DNA of 64,000 nt from contig JAKMXF010000310.1 in the NCBI GenBank assembly GCA_024704765.1, positions 1,282,984 to 1,346,983 on the forward strand, read 5' to 3'. Under the pieces are notes generated by a model that saw only the letters and a list, made by a program, of their open reading frames with translations, had not been told where the DNA came from and did not search any database. The translations under genes were made by a program, and so were the position numbers. Below, in pieces: positions 33,817-47,014 of this stretch (the stretch's first letter is position 1; every line of letters starts with the position of its first letter). The DNA comes from Oopsacas minuta. Taxonomy: Eukaryota; Porifera; Hexactinellida; Lyssacinosida; Leucopsacidae.

Positions 33817-33998
33817 CAGTAGACTATAGTTAATACCTTCCCAACTGGATTGCCAAAATTCGTGCTCCTGATCTAGAGTACGTATTATCCGAACTAATTT
33901 ACATTGAAAAGGACTCGAAGGGGATTGATAAAGTGACAAATTTGCACTCCATTTCCTGTTTACTCCCTAACCGTATTCGTATTAACGAGACTCTACTG
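33817..33998. mobile_element. 182-bp pogo-type MITE
   Basis: Ends CAGTAGACTATAGTTAATAC and, inverted, CAGTAGAGTCTCGTTAATAC. It belongs with the MITEs at 21377 and 54622. TA flanks are degraded. Confidence 0.55.
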
Positions 33999-34313
33999 GT
34001 CCATAAAAAAATGAAAAAATTAGGATTCAAGACTTCGTATTGATGGAATCGCTACGTATTGGTTGATTACACCTTCTACATGTAGTTGAGTTTGTATTAG
34101 CGATTTTACTGTAGCAAAGAGGTATTATTTCGCATTTGGTTGTTCATCGTTTGTGAGTTTAAATGGTCTAGATAGAATCATTCACTAATAACAAAAGGGT
34201 CAAAATTAGGCCAAATTTAGTCATGGGTGTGAAATTCATTCAAGACTCGAAATTGTCTGAGCCAGCCCTCATTCAATTCTGAATATACGAACATAAATAT
34301 ACATACATACATA
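33999..34313. other. unassigned AT-rich stretch
   Basis: Nothing recognised. Confidence 0.4.
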
Positions 34314-35743
34314 GATCTGTACTATTAGAACGAAATCTATATATATTTTACAGTGAATTTATATACATACGAGCCTTTGGTCGCCGCTTCGCGTTGAACT
34401 CGGAAAATGTGCCTCGAAGTATTCAACGAATAAACAACAATTGGGATTTAATAATATTGGTGTTGTTTATAATATTCAAACTCAGTATATTCGATTACCC
34501 CAGTATAGTCGTTGAAAGTATGATTCTACCTCAATTTTGAAATTCGTCTACTAAATATTCATAAAAACAATGATAAATTCACATATGAGAAACTTGAAAA
34601 TTTTTAACGAATTCTATTTCCTTCCTTGACAAACACGATAAATACATAGTTATACAACAAATTCAACTTTGCACACCCAAAATCCTTTCCTTAACAACGG
34701 ACAAACAAGCAAACAAACAACAGACAATCATTGATATATAATATCATAAATATATGTTTGTACCAACAGAAGAATACAGAAACTGGACAACCCCCACAGG
34801 CTTATTTTTGCATGCAAGGTAATTTTGGGCCTGGCTCGGAAAATTTCGAGCGTTGGACGAAGGTTCACACGTATAACTAAATTATGACATCATTGTTACC
34901 TTTTTGAATCTTGAAAAAACACATTTTGAACTACTGCTCAGCCAATATTCATGGAATTTGATTCACAGGTACACCTCAATGTGACAAATGTCCTGATATC
35001 ATGATTCTAACTAAAACCTAAATCATCAAAGGATTATTACGCCATCATGACTGTCAAAATTCTAAATTATCCAAATTGCGAAAATTTTCAGAATTTCTTA
35101 AAGTGCCGATTTCACTAACCAATAGCAATATAGCATCTTCAGGGTCACAGAGAAGACTATTCAATCTAATTAGGATAGAACATGGATTATAAACTCATTA
35201 TTAAATTTAGAAGTTCAACACAAGTTAACCTGGAGTACTAAGCTGGAGTACTAATCAGCAACCGAAGACCGCTAGTTCAAAGTAATTGAATTAACTTTAG
35301 ATGATCACATCCATATACATGGAAGATGATGCAAGTATTGGTATCTGGAAATCAAACATTTAACCTGTATGTTACTAGATGGGATATCTTACGTAAACAT
35401 ATTTTTACTTGTACTAATTGCTTTCTTTCTAACAAGAGTTAAACAGGAAAATATACAAATTTCATAAAACTAGACTAATGGTTAGCGAATATGCTGAATC
35501 CGAACCACACTTATGGATTTGTCATATACAAATTTAAGTTATTTATATGAATAGAAAGTATACAAAAGTAAACAATTTTAAAAATATCCTAGAAATGTGG
35601 TTTCAACGGTATTGTGGGGTAATCAGGTACGCTGATTCCGAAAATCACACAAACTAATAGTCAAAGCTAGGGCAAAAGGCCGAATACGGACACGAAGTGT
35701 TAGAATCCGCGTGGCGCAAGCAAGCACAGCGCGCTAGCGATAG
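34314..35743 (+). repeat. Helitron-like copy, about 1.4 kb
   Basis: Starts TCTGTACTATTAGAACG and ends GCAAGCACAGCGCGCTAG then CGATAG and T, the same style of ends as the 370-bp copy at 15730. Inside are shared words GAGCCTTTGGTCGCCGCTTCG (also near 56590) and GGGCCTGGCTCGG (also near 51365). No Rep/helicase coding sequence. It may be two overlapping copies rather than one. Confidence 0.4.
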
Positions 35744-36759
35744 TTAATATTAGTATGATTTAGTAGGTAATAAACATAAATGTATGTTGAATTTCATATA
35801 TTTAATCGCATATTGGTGCAATCTTCCCACCAGAAAATTACAAATGCTAGACCTATTGTGAATACATACTTAACTCATTCATAAACAGTCTCTTCAAATT
35901 ATTCAATTTCAGCTATTTCATTGAATAATCAAAAACATTTACAATTTTGTAGATCAGTGTTATTAATAATAATTGAGATAACATTTTGATTAGATAATTA
36001 AAACAATAACAGAATTCTCCAATAACAGCTAGTAATTGATCACTGGTACTTTTACTGTTAGGCCATATAATTAGTAGGCCATGGTAATATTAATTTATTG
36101 GCTTATAAAATAAAGTGAAATGTAAAAATATTCCATCCTGTTTTCTCAATCCATTTCCCTGAAATTGGATGCAAAAATATGTTAGGAAATACCGAATTTT
36201 GATATATGTAGAATTAAAGTTGTTACTATGTACAAACAATATTTATGTATAGAAAAGTGGCTCAAATACCTACATAGAAAAGCATAAATATACTTAGAAT
36301 ATCTAGCTGCGCCATAATGAAGACTCTGTGCATAGGGTTTAGCACGCATACAAGCGAAATAGGCATCCTCAATCACAAAAAAATAATGTGGGAAACGCTG
36401 ATAGTAGTCATACTATCGAGTCCGCACATTTTGATCAAAGGTAAAATTTATAATTCTGATCAGATATTAAGTAGAACATTGCGGCATTGTTGATGAAAGT
36501 ACGACATATATAAGTAATTTAATAAAAAAAACGTAGAAAATTATGTGGGATCCACTGTATAACATACAATTCATACAGAAATGTAAATCTACACCCCACA
36601 ATGAAACATCGGACAAAATCTCAGCTCATAATCGCAAACGCTGTGGAATGAAGAGCGGAAACAGAAAATTACCAAAAACCAAAACCAAAAGTCAGTCATA
36701 TCAAAACTGAGACAAATACTAAGCAGTCGGCACAGTAAAACACTCAAGAATGTACTCAC
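35744..36759. other. intron start of gene A, AT-rich
   Basis: One ORF at 36182-36376 (minus) shows no domain. No transposon ends recognised. Confidence 0.4.
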
Positions 36760-37049
36760 CCAGTATTTGATTTCAGTTCATCGTTAGTGAAGGCAGCGAA
36801 TGAACCCGTATTTTCCAAAGTAATTCGATCTGGAGGATTCAATGACGAAATTCTGGGATGAATATCGGTAGGATTTATGTCATCCCTCACAGGGCTTGAT
36901 ATCGCATCGTATAAGTTGGTTAATGAATCCTGTAAGTCAGGGTCCAACTTGGTGTTTGAGGAAATAAACGGGTATGTTGACTTGTAGGAAAAAGAATTGT
37001 TTGGGATAGTCCCAGGAGAGAAAGTGTGGATATTGTTTTCTGTTGTCAT
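36760..37049 (-). CDS. host gene A, first coding exon
   Basis: ATG at 37049 in a favourable context, 96 codons plus two bases, then donor GGGTGAGTAC (exon end 36760). The product is Ser/Thr/Pro/Asn-rich and probably disordered (starts MTTENNIHTFSPGTIPNN, ends FTNDELKSNTG). It is not related to any transposase. The phase fits exon 2 at 18769-18908, giving with exon 3 a 175-residue protein over 22.7 kb. Extra exons in between cannot be excluded. The promoter would lie in 37050-37204, just before a MITE. Function unknown. Confidence 0.65.
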
Positions 37050-37204
37050 TTAAAATCTACCATGACAGAAATATAAAATATAATATGGGACGAGAAATCA
37101 AGAAAAAGCTAATGTAGTGGCAAAATACGCACAAACTTTGAGCTCAATAATATCAAACTCGTTTAAGCAGTATGATGATAAACGAGATTCATTGTAGTTA
37201 ATTA

Positions 37205-37806
37205 CCGTATTTCCCTGAATAAGCGCCTCGGCGCTTATTCAAACCGGCGCTTATTTTTTTCGTGCACATGAAACTCCAGGCCCTTATTTTGAGGAAGATG
37301 ATAGAAATTAGTTTCCCTAATTAAATAGGTAGTATCTAATAATACATTGATGAAGTTAGTACTATATAAAAGCTACGTAACTATGTAGTGCATTTATAAG
37401 GATCATCCTCGACCTCCTCACACAAATTTTCGTCATCTAGGATAACAATTTGATTTAGTTCGAATTGTTCAAAGTCTAGTTCGTGCGGGTTTTCAGACTT
37501 GTAATCCAACCTCTATTAATCGAGCTTTATACTAATCAGAATGTTTTCACATCACGTAATCAGTTCACACTAACACGTTTATTACGCCTACTTTCAGTTT
37601 TTTAATCGATAGAATCATAATGTAAACATTATTCATTCATTCAAACTTGTGATATATCATATACATATACCTTTACTGATCAATGAATTTCAATCCCTAG
37701 CGTTTATTTAAACGGGCACTTATAATAGACCGGCGCTTATTCTTTTCGTTCATATGAAACCCCCGGCGCTTATTCAAGCCCCCGACGCTTATTCGGGGAA
37801 ATACGG
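37205..37806 (-). mobile_element. internally deleted derivative of the 61-kb pogo-type element
   Basis: Inverted ends CCGTATTTCCCTGAATAAGC and CCGTATTTCCCCGAATAAGC with TA on both sides (37203-37204 and 37807-37808). Bases 37205-37500 are the reverse complement of the 3' end of the transposon at 61220-62562, including the last ~110 bases of its transposase gene. The other half should represent the missing 5' end. GCGCTTATT words are repeated near both ends. Confidence 0.9.
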
Positions 37807-37808
37807 TA

Positions 37809-38392
37809 AGTAGACTACGTAAATTGACTGCAGTATGCATGTCTAAGTATTAGGGCTCATTACTACACATTTTACTCTTGTATTCTTGGTTATTAGTTAG
37901 GAAATACAGTGAATTTTGTTATAGGTAAATTCACACATAGTAGTTGGTCGATAATTGGAAAGAATCTTACAATGCCGTCAGAAGAGAAAATTCACTAAAT
38001 ATCAATGATTACAAGAATACATTTTATGAACTCGATAACTAATTGACAGATCGCGAAAATTCGGCTGATTAGACAAAATTTCGCTGCGGATACAAGACTA
38101 ATTATACCACAACAGAATTATCTTCTGATTACTTTGTGAAAGATACAAGTTCGTTTTAACTTCACGGAAAGAATGCAAAGTAACTGCTCAGAATGAAGAT
38201 TTTCACATTACACTATCACCAAATATTCATGTTCCTGAAGTTTAAAAAATTCTATTACTTTAGGGATTATTGAGTATAGTAATTCCGAAAATATTATCAG
38301 TTTTTCTCCATCAGGTCGGATTTTCAAGAAATTGTCATATCAAGTTTTTCAACTTTGAATAAATTTTTAGTCAAAGTCACAGGGTCGTAGCC
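37809..38392. other. unassigned AT-rich stretch
   Basis: Nothing recognised. Confidence 0.4.
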
Positions 38393-38490
38393 ACTGGTCA
38401 GGTTGTTCAGGTTTCAACCTGACCACTTTTGGTTTCTGAATATCTTCAATATGGCACCACTCAGTCAGGTTATGGTCGGGTTTCATCTAA
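38393..38490 (+). repeat. truncated copy of the GGTCAGGTT element
   Basis: Begins TCGTAGCCACTGGTCAGG and continues with GTTTCAACCTGACCA and ACCACTCAGTCAGG, matching the reverse complement of 17950-18044. Confidence 0.6.
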
Positions 38491-38523
38491 TTCTTAATAA
38501 CAATTACTACCGAGTCTTATTTG

Positions 38524-38600
38524 CTAGATCGCTTCGCAACAGCTTTGTGCCTCGGGTTTAGCTAAGTATGAAACAGCTGCGATTAAGTTGGCGCAAGATT
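38524..38600 (-). repeat. Helitron-like 3' end fragment
   Basis: On the minus strand it ends GTTGCGAAGCGATCTAG, with an inner TGCCTCGGGTTTAGC word shared with the copy at 5731. The rest is not recognised. Confidence 0.35.
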
Positions 38601-40274
38601 CAACTGAGCAAACATCCATTTAACAGACTCCCCGATAACTGAATCATACAAAATAGGTACTAAATGAAACAAGAGAAGTGAAGTTTAATTATCGATGTAA
38701 ATATTTGACCATCGCTAATTTTCGTGACAAAATTATATTAGCAAAGTGAGCATCACTCTACCTATTAATAAAAAATATCCCTGGTTTATTTCGAATCTGA
38801 AATTGGATATATTTATCCTAGAATAATTAAGATAACGTTAGGTTGCGAAATTTCAAATATTTACGTCTGACTTAAACAATTTCACATTTACACTATTTCA
38901 AACATAAATGCTGAGATTTGATACCAAAGTCCAATATATTAGTCATAAAAAAACAAAATCATGGGAATGTAAATATAATTAATCAATATATTTAATCAAA
39001 CGGACAAAATACGTAATACAAAGATAAAAATATTCATCAAAAATAAATACAATACTACACTGATAAATTACATTATAATCTAGTTTAGCTTTCTTTACTT
39101 GTGGTTATATCATCTGACTTCTAGTTTAGGGAAATAGAGATTATATGTATTTATTGCCCGTATGTCTTAAATAAATCTATCCGTTATCATTAGAAGGTGA
39201 TTAAATCATGACCTTTCCAAATCCTCTCCCGAAAATACCGACATTAATTTCCTATATCAAGCGTGATACCCAAAATATCTGTACTGAATATTAAGGTGAG
39301 AGTTCAGTGTCAATAGTTATGACATGTTCACTGCGAATATTGGACCATCGCGTAGATTTCAAAAATAATACCACTAAGTGACCAAATGCTGTTTTGACGC
39401 TGTTTAGCAATAATTTGTAATACCTATTTTGAATTTCTGATTTACCCTAATAAATTATGCAAATTATCCACTCAATGTTATGTTAGATATATATTATTCA
39501 TAGAAACTATGATCCTTGTCAATAATTGGCAATATACCGACCAGATATGAAGAGTTAGTGGCTGTGGTCTATGCAAAATGTGAGATTATTATTTCATACA
39601 GTATGTGAAAACTAATCCAAAATGGCTTAGGAATTTTTCGGAAATTTTGGCTGATTCTAACAATCCAATCGTCGGTATATCTTGTTTCCATTACTTTAGA
39701 CTAATTAGTAAGCATAATAAATAGTCAATATAATGAATATTGCAACTTTCAACGTCATTCTAGTAACGCTATAGAATATATTTCGAACTGTAAATTTAAA
39801 ATATTGCAACTATAAATATGGATTATGCTATGCCTCGAATATCAATATACTATATACCGAGATCGGTTCAAATGCATTGAGTTTTGAATCTATCGGGATA
39901 TTGGTGAAGTTATATTGAGCTGCTAAATAATGGCCCAAATATTATAGAATTAATTGCAGGAAGAAGATAGCCCCAGAAAATACAGAAAATGTAATACTTT
40001 GCAAATAGTATCGAAATTCCCAAAGCACAAAGGGTGAATATGTGTAGCAGCCAAAAAACAAATTAGTCACATCTCATAATAGATTAGCCCGTTCGCGAAT
40101 TGGTTATATACGAATTACTTGTAAATACGCCTTATGGGTTATTTATACACACATAAAGGGCTTGTTAGTTCAAAAATGCAACTTTGTCAGTTAAACTCAG
40201 AATGTGGCACCTCTAAGGTGCACCACAACTATAATCCACCGATTGATTTTGGTATTTTAGGCTATTATACATCA
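38601..40274. other. unassigned AT-rich stretch
   Basis: No ORF above 60 codons and no paired repeats seen. Confidence 0.45.
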
Positions 40275-40350
40275 TGGCCGTAGCCACTAGTCAGATTGGT
40301 CAGGATCAACCTGACCAGTCAGTCAGGTTGGTCAGGTTTTGGTCGGATCT
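40275..40350 (+). repeat. truncated copy of the GGTCAGGTT element
   Basis: Begins GGCCGTAGCCACTAGTCAG followed by GGTCAGG and AACCTGACC words, as at 38393 and 17800-18044. Confidence 0.6.
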
Positions 40351-41215
40351 CATCTAATTGTTAATTAACGGTATTTAACCAGTTTACAAAGAGCCGAGCA
40401 TTGTAATGTAGTAAGATCTCAGTTAACAAGCTTTCTCTTGTATTTCTTTGCAACATAAGTATGAATATTTTTTGACCTAGTATTGAACTGATCTCAATAC
40501 GTAGCTACTACCTGAGATCGATTTGGATCATTCTTGGCCTTCTGGGTACACTTTTGCCCCACCCCTGAAAAAAATATCTAATAATATCGACTCAGAACTA
40601 TAGCCCTGGCTAGAGTCACACTTTTATATAATATGTACTATACTGAGTATATTCACCTTATTAGCTTATGACTCTCATGGCTACTAATATTAGTGATGAG
40701 TCTCCCCGAATCTTCCTGATGCGCTTCAACATCCAAAGACTTTCTATTTCCAAAGCGATCTTTCGCAGTATCGAAACCAGTGCTGCACTCTGTGTAGTGT
40801 CTATGGTTTGTACTTTGGCTTTTTCTGCACTACGATGAAGGAATAGATGTTGTCTACTGTCACATTCACACCACGGCTTAAAATTGAACTTATAAACTCA
40901 AGCAAGAACATCAGTGATGCCTTTGTAAGCATTTTGTTTAGGGGGTTTATTTATTTGCAATTGCTCGCTAGACAAACCATTTCAGATGGCAGAGAAACCG
41001 CGATACGGGTAGATTGATTCCACTAAATTAAGTTATCCAATAATACCAAGGATACCATACTTGTCTCATTCATGAGTCAAATTGGACGCCAAATGATGAT
41101 ACGTGGTCTAAATGTATATGATAATTGGCAGGCCTAGAGTATAAGTTCCAAACTTTGACCTGATATTAAGCAAAATCCAGTTACTACTCTCAGTTAATTA
41201 ATCCTTGTGATTTCA
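40351..41215. other. unassigned; weak minus-strand coding signal near 40680-40920
   Basis: A minus-strand frame of about 80 codons over 40680-40920 is open, but no family was recognised. Confidence 0.3.
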
Positions 41216-41725
41216 GGCGAAGAAAAGTTTCTCCAACTGGAAAATGCTACTGCTAGATTCAAGAACCACCTACTCTGAAAATCTCATGCTGAAGCAGTCA
41301 AGTTGTTGTTACGTTGCCAAATAGCACAAAATATGTTGGGGAACAGCTTAGTAAAGCACATCAAGCGGAAAAAGAGCACGCTAGATAATTTACGATATAT
41401 TATATCTAGCGTTCGCTATCTTGGCAGGTAAGCTCTAGCCCTACGAGGCGACGGAAGTGACGAATCATCAAACTTGATCCAGTTACTTCGTTTAAGAGCT
41501 GACAACAATCCCTAAATACTCCATCGGCTAAATATGAGTGCCCATAAGCAAACTGCAAAGAAGTATCAAAACGAGAAGCTCGAATTGTCTCATAATGTGC
41601 TAAGAAGGATCCTCGAAGACATCCACAGTTTACCATACCTTGCTGATATGGTGGGTGAGGCAACAGAAGTCATTTGGCATGGACATAGCTTTTTGTCATT
41701 TTTCTCAGAGGGTAACACTTAATAT
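41216..41725 (+). pseudogene. hAT-type transposase fragment (TTF/DUF4371 family)
   Basis: After a possible splice acceptor (GTGATTTCAG before 41217) the sequence reads in shifting frames FLQLENATARFKNHLL, SVRYLGR-ALALRGDGS, ESSNLIQLLRLRADNNP and YQNEKLELSHNVLRRILEDI. This order is the N-terminal TTF zinc finger tail plus DUF4371 of ZMYM/SCAND3-like hAT transposases. At least three indels and stops; the catalytic C-terminal half is absent and no ends were found. Confidence 0.75.
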
Positions 41726-42187
41726 GTGTCGAATAATTAAAGTAGTACAGTGAACCTGCATAAACCTATAGCTGTAAAATCCAAATATCATCTACAACCC
41801 GAGTGTTTCTGATCTGAAATAGCTTCCTGAAATACATATCCACCTGTATAATCAGCCAGTTTGCTAAACCAAAAACCTTTAAGTAGAAACAAGTGTCGGT
41901 TTATGCAGATTCCCCTGTATGAGAAATTGTACATCCCTCCAGCTTTTCTCTATCCTCCCATTCCATCCCGCGTTTTGAATCAACTTGATTTGCCAAATTT
42001 GATAAATGAAATTTTTGAATGTAGTCCCAATGAATAAAGTAACTATATACATGTTCTCATAGACACAGGCGTATTAGGGGAGGGGCAAGTTGGGCATGCC
42101 CCCCCACAATGTCCAATTTTGCGTCCTAAATCTTTTAATGAAATGAGAAAAATTTTATGGCCATTTTTCATATTGTTGCTACTAGAG
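41726..42187. other. unassigned, with a hAT-like terminal word
   Basis: Near 42060-42110 a GC-rich segment (GGGGCAAGTTGGGCATGCCC) resembles ends of hAT MITEs, but no second end was found. Confidence 0.3.
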
Positions 42188-42523
42188 TTACTGGAAATTT
42201 ATCTCAGTTCTCTGTACTATAAATCCATAAATGTTCTCTGTTGATATGCATGTATATAAAATTATGAATTGTGTAATGAAGTATTTCACCCTTTTGACCC
42301 ACAAATAAAGTTTCCCATATACGCCCATGCCCATAGAATCTGTTGATATTACATCTACCTCATGAAATGTATCAAATGTCACAAATTTTATGCTACTTTC
42401 CCTTCGTCGCGCTTGCTCGACATATCTAGTCACCACACACGTATCAACGTGCGATTTATCTTTACAGCCATCACAGATATGAAAGAATTCACGATGATAA
42501 CAATAATGGTTATGCCTCAACAA
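42188..42523 (-). CDS. ORF of unknown origin, 111 codons
   Basis: Open from ATG 42523 to 42188. The middle part (CDGCKDKSHVDTCVV, then FVTFDTFHEVDVISTDSMG) has a coding-like composition with a CxxC pair, while the C-terminal 35 residues are hydrophobic and could be intron read-through. There is no recognised family and no clear splice site. It may be a gene remnant or chance. Confidence 0.25.
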   Translation of the reverse strand: MLRHNHYCYHREFFHICDGCKDKSHVDTCVVTRYVEQARRRESSIKFVTFDTFHEVDVISTDSMGMGVYGKLYLWVKRVKYFITQFIILYTCISTENIYGFIVQRTEINFQ

Positions 42524-42897
42524 AAATCATATGTAGAGATTGAGAGATTATTGCTGGGTAGAAATATTTACATAGAGTAACATACATCATCTATAGGGAT
42601 AAAGAAATTATATGCTGAATATAAATAGAATTTCATATTTTGTTTTGGGAATTTGAAGCTAAATTTTTAGATCCGATACAGCTGAGTGTAGTCTGGTGGA
42701 CTAAAAAATTAATACACTATAACAATCTTTCTTAAATATTCTGAAATAAAAATTTGTAACCGAAATCTGGTGTATATGATGAATAAATGAGTTCATTTGA
42801 GCTTTTGACCATTTATTATATCCATAACATTTGCTTTGCTATTACCGAATAGGAAATGTCCAAAAAGGTAATAGTAAAATTGAGTTTGTAGTTAATA
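42524..42897. other. unassigned AT-rich stretch
   Basis: Nothing recognised. Confidence 0.4.
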
Positions 42898-43000
42898 TCT
42901 ATACTATTAAACGCAATTAATGTGAGTGTGTATATATATATTCACCCACCAAATGTCCACGAACGCCAAAAACATTAATAGCATTATAAAAGTTCTGATA
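42898..43000 (+). repeat. Helitron-like 5' end
   Basis: Starts TCTATACTATTAAACGCAAT followed by a GT-rich and TA-rich run, as at 15730. No matching 3' end was found downstream. Confidence 0.4.
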
Positions 43001-44903
43001 TTTAGGCATTATGTAGTCATGTAGTAGTGAATATGGGAACTATGATTTCAGAATCGTATTGTATGCATCTGCTTTCAGCTCATTTAGATATTTTTATATT
43101 GGAATTATCATCAATTGTCACTATAAAAAATTTTTCCAACTGCTACAATTGTAGAATATGAGAACAAGTGGCACATGGCAGCTATAATTGTCAATTATCA
43201 ACCTAAGCAGTAGAACTTGGAAGTGAATGGTCCTGTAATGGACATCAAATGTAAAGAATAGGAATCTGAACTCAAGATATCAACACCTTATATAAATAGA
43301 TTTCACTACTAGTAAACATGAAAGTTAGCTTAATACTTTATCACTATATATTATTAGGTGTATGAACACATTTGGTTGGGGAGCATATATATATATATAT
43401 ATATATATATTAGGGTGCATCAGTTGCCCATCTCGTGTAAAAAACGTCGGTTACTACTTTTGCGTTATCTATACTGAAATGTTTCATCATAGTCAATTTC
43501 AATGAAATCCATGAAGATTTAGTTGTACAAAAATATATTTTTGTAATAGTGCTGTTTGTAGTGCTTTTTGTTCAGTTTTCGTCAAATTTTGATGAAAAAT
43601 GAAGTTCGATCATTTCTAGATATCTGAAAACTTGGAATTGAGTAGTTTGGTGATGAGTGCATGTCTGTGAATAACACTAATCGATTACCAAGCTTGTAAA
43701 ATTTAGGAGAAATTAGCGAAATAGTTAGTGTTCCTGCTGGTACAATGATGTAAGCCTGAATACTAGAGTATATGGCATTATTGATGACTATGCAATTTAT
43801 CCTCGTAGATATCATACCAAAATATATTATATGTGTATATGAATTGAGTATACACTATAAATCGGCAATAGTGAGTTTTGTAATATCATTGGGGGTTTAT
43901 GACATATGAATGAATAATGAAGAATAATTGCTATCCATGGTCCTGTAACTCAAGAACCTGCCAACTTTATAATGACCAAATTTTTTATATTTTACAAGAA
44001 AGTATCATTACATTATTTAGTACATAAATTTATAGTTTGCATTCCTTCTTTCCACACCTGTTTATTATTTCTATCTAAGCAGTACACAAAATTTACATAA
44101 TGCGCCCGATCAGTATCAGAATATGCAATTCATAGGTAAATAGTTAACCAAATACGGATGAAGTACGTTGAAATCCATCAGTAATAGGTGGATAGATAGA
44201 TATTCTTGGTGGAGTCAATTATGGCTATATTATACGAAACTATGGAATACGCACATTAATACATGATATTATGAATTCAAACCTTTGGGTCAAATCCAAT
44301 TATTTGATGAGGGATGGAAGGCCGAAGGTTAACATGAATTAACAGCTATGGAATAGTCCTAAATGAACGCTACTGTTTCAATGGTTTCGAATATTCGATG
44401 ACAAATTATTATTGCACTGTTCAACGAAGATTCTTCCTGTTTTAAAGAGAGTTTTATGTTATGTTATCAACTATGCTGATTCCGAAAATGGGGACAGTTT
44501 TCCTCCATCACCTCACAATTTAACGATATTTGGCGGAAAATTACAAAATTGCTAAAATATGAGATAGTTTCTTCCGAATACTGAAATACTCATGGCAACA
44601 ATTGTAGATTTCAATCAATAGTATGTTCATATTTCATTTGAAACTGGTAAGAGGTATATTAAGACGAAACAGGTCATTTTTGGTGAGGAAATCTATACTT
44701 TTACAATTAGACTTGACAAAACATAATTAAAGTCTATTCTTGGCATCCGAAAAGATTAGTTAAGCCTACACTGAGCATTCTTGTTTACAATGGGTTACAA
44801 ATACACAATAATTCGAAAATTCATACAATTTGTTGATTATTCCTTTTTGAATACGAAAATCTCTGAAATTTAAGCAATATGTAGTTTTCGATTCAGTTTA
44901 CTT
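43001..44903. other. unassigned AT-rich stretch with a TA microsatellite
   Basis: A (TA)n run lies at about 43386-43412, followed by TAGGGTGCATCAGTTGCC, which may be a transposon end. No gene recognised. Confidence 0.4.
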
Positions 44904-45479
44904 ACCTATCTAAACTTTCAATGATTAAGTTTGAATTTAATTGTCCTTTCCAGTCCTTATATTAGGTTCCTTCGTTAACGATTTTAAAATTATCAAATTG
45001 TGACGGGCTTGAGATAATTGGATTTTATTTTTGAAATCAAAATATAATTATTGCTAGGAAAGGTTTGGATTAAAAGAAGAAATATTTTAATGTGAATAAC
45101 GTTGATCAATGTAATTGTTATCATGAAATCAATTTTGTCCGCCATCATTACAAAGTGCTGGCTGCTCCACAGATACAACTCATTTCTCAACATTACTAGG
45201 TTAAGCCATCTCCTTTCTCTAAATAAGTTGAACTAGTTGTAATAAACAAATTTCTTGAGTTTGAAGTAGAGGCGTAGAATAGAGAAATAAGCTAATACTC
45301 GGCCTAGAAAAGTCAGCCAATAATCGACAAAGAACAATGGCTGTGCTTACAGTAGAGGCAACAGGATGTGTAAATGCATTATGCGCTACCGACAACAGGA
45401 TTACTGTGGACCGAGTATGAGTAGTTTGTTTTTTCTTCGGTATTGATGGAAATTTTCGTTCTACTGGTTGATAAAGCAT
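44904..45479 (-). CDS. possible exons of an unknown minus-strand gene
   Basis: ATG at 45479 opens a frame (MLYQPVERKFPSIPKKKQ) reaching a donor-like GTAAGCAC near 45353, phase 0. A short segment 44904-44954, between TATAAG and the strong donor GTAAGTAAAC, encodes DWKGQLNSNLIIESLD, also open in phase 0. No family is recognised and the acceptor is weak. It could equally be chance. Confidence 0.2.
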
Positions 45480-45485
45480 CTTCAC

Positions 45486-46459
45486 TATGGTATTCTGTTA
45501 TGCTATGATATTTCACTGTGAATAGGAGCTTGTATTATGCATTTAGTGGTACTGATTTGTGAATTACAATGGTCTAGTTGTTGAGATCATATTTGTGTAC
45601 CAAGCAAGTGCGACGAAAGTGTACGAATATAAGCAAAAAAACGGGGTGAGGACAGTATACAAACGTTTCACTAGCTATATACAAATATGAAATTAGTGAG
45701 ATAGCGAGGTAAAATCCACATAATCACCATTATAACTAATATTCTGAAATAATCCTATCAAAACTCTACACACCAAATAGATATCGATTTATTACCCAAT
45801 TTACTACAAGGAGATGATTAGTCATCCTGAAAACATCAAGTCATCCAGGAGCAATATTGATACTAATCCAAGGTAAAACACTAGTGGTACGTTTGTGCAC
45901 AGATATATTTGTACAGGAATGTCGTACTGTCTTTATACAAACATCTCCCACCGGAGTACACAAATTACATTTTGACAAAGTCAACTAATTATGCGTAAAT
46001 TCTTTTGTAATCTTAGACATCCTCGAGTAAACTCATGCATTATGAATGCTGAATTAGCTTTCATAGTTGTCAAGTCTCGCAGATCTAAAGAGAGACTCAC
46101 GTATTAGAACACTATCTCACTTTAGTTGTATCAGGGGAGTGGATTCAATTCTGAAGCACTAATAAGACAATTGTAGCTTCAAGAGATAGTATGTTAAGGG
46201 AAGGATACGATATGAACCAATCTTCCTGCAGTTTGTACATATACAAATTTGGTCGTAAACAATTTGGAAATGAAAATTGGGTGAAAAGGCCAGCATATGG
46301 GTTTGAGCTAATACTTGGACAATTGAAAATTTTAGCAAAACCTGGGCATTCCTGGAAAAAAAATGGACAGCATTAAACTGTGTGAAACCTCAGATATTTA
46401 ACATAGGAGACTTAAATAGTTGATGGAATACACTGATATTAAGTGTATTATATTATAAT
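45486..46459. other. unassigned AT-rich stretch
   Basis: One 61-codon ORF at 46191-46376 without known motif. Confidence 0.4.
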
Positions 46460-47014
46460 TAGGGCATCAGATCTTGCAATCAAAAAGTTGGCAAGATCCG
46501 CATCTAAATCCTTTGTGAGAATCGTACGAGGATCGTCGAACCATTTTAACAATTAGGCCCGTGACCTTGATCGGATTTTTCTGAAAAGATCTTGATCCCT
46601 TCTAAATATCTAAAAGTATTAGTGCTATATTCTCAAGTAAGACTGATTAACCAGCAAATGTAGTTACCAACCCGAAACTTTCAATTAAATCTATAGGTCA
46701 TTATTTTAATTAATTAGATCAACGATCCAAAATGTAGATAACAATCTAACATGTTTCTCGTGCTTATTAGTTGTTTATTTATTTCTCAGACAGAATATAA
46801 TGTGGGATTTGTATATATTTCCATCGTTTAGTTTTATGATATTTTTCCGAAAATAATTGTAGGAAATACCGGTTTCGCCACTAGGCAGAATCAAAGTTGT
46901 TACAATATACGTATTAACAAATATTTACTTATAGAAGTGTGGCTTAAGTATAATTACCTAAATAAAATCGCGTAAATATTAATTATATTGCTTTTTGAAG
47001 AAAGTACATACCAG

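Noticed and set aside
40680-40920. piggyBac-like NVTVDN segment on the minus strand.
   Set aside because: Only six residues fit, the surrounding residues do not, and the better open frame is different.
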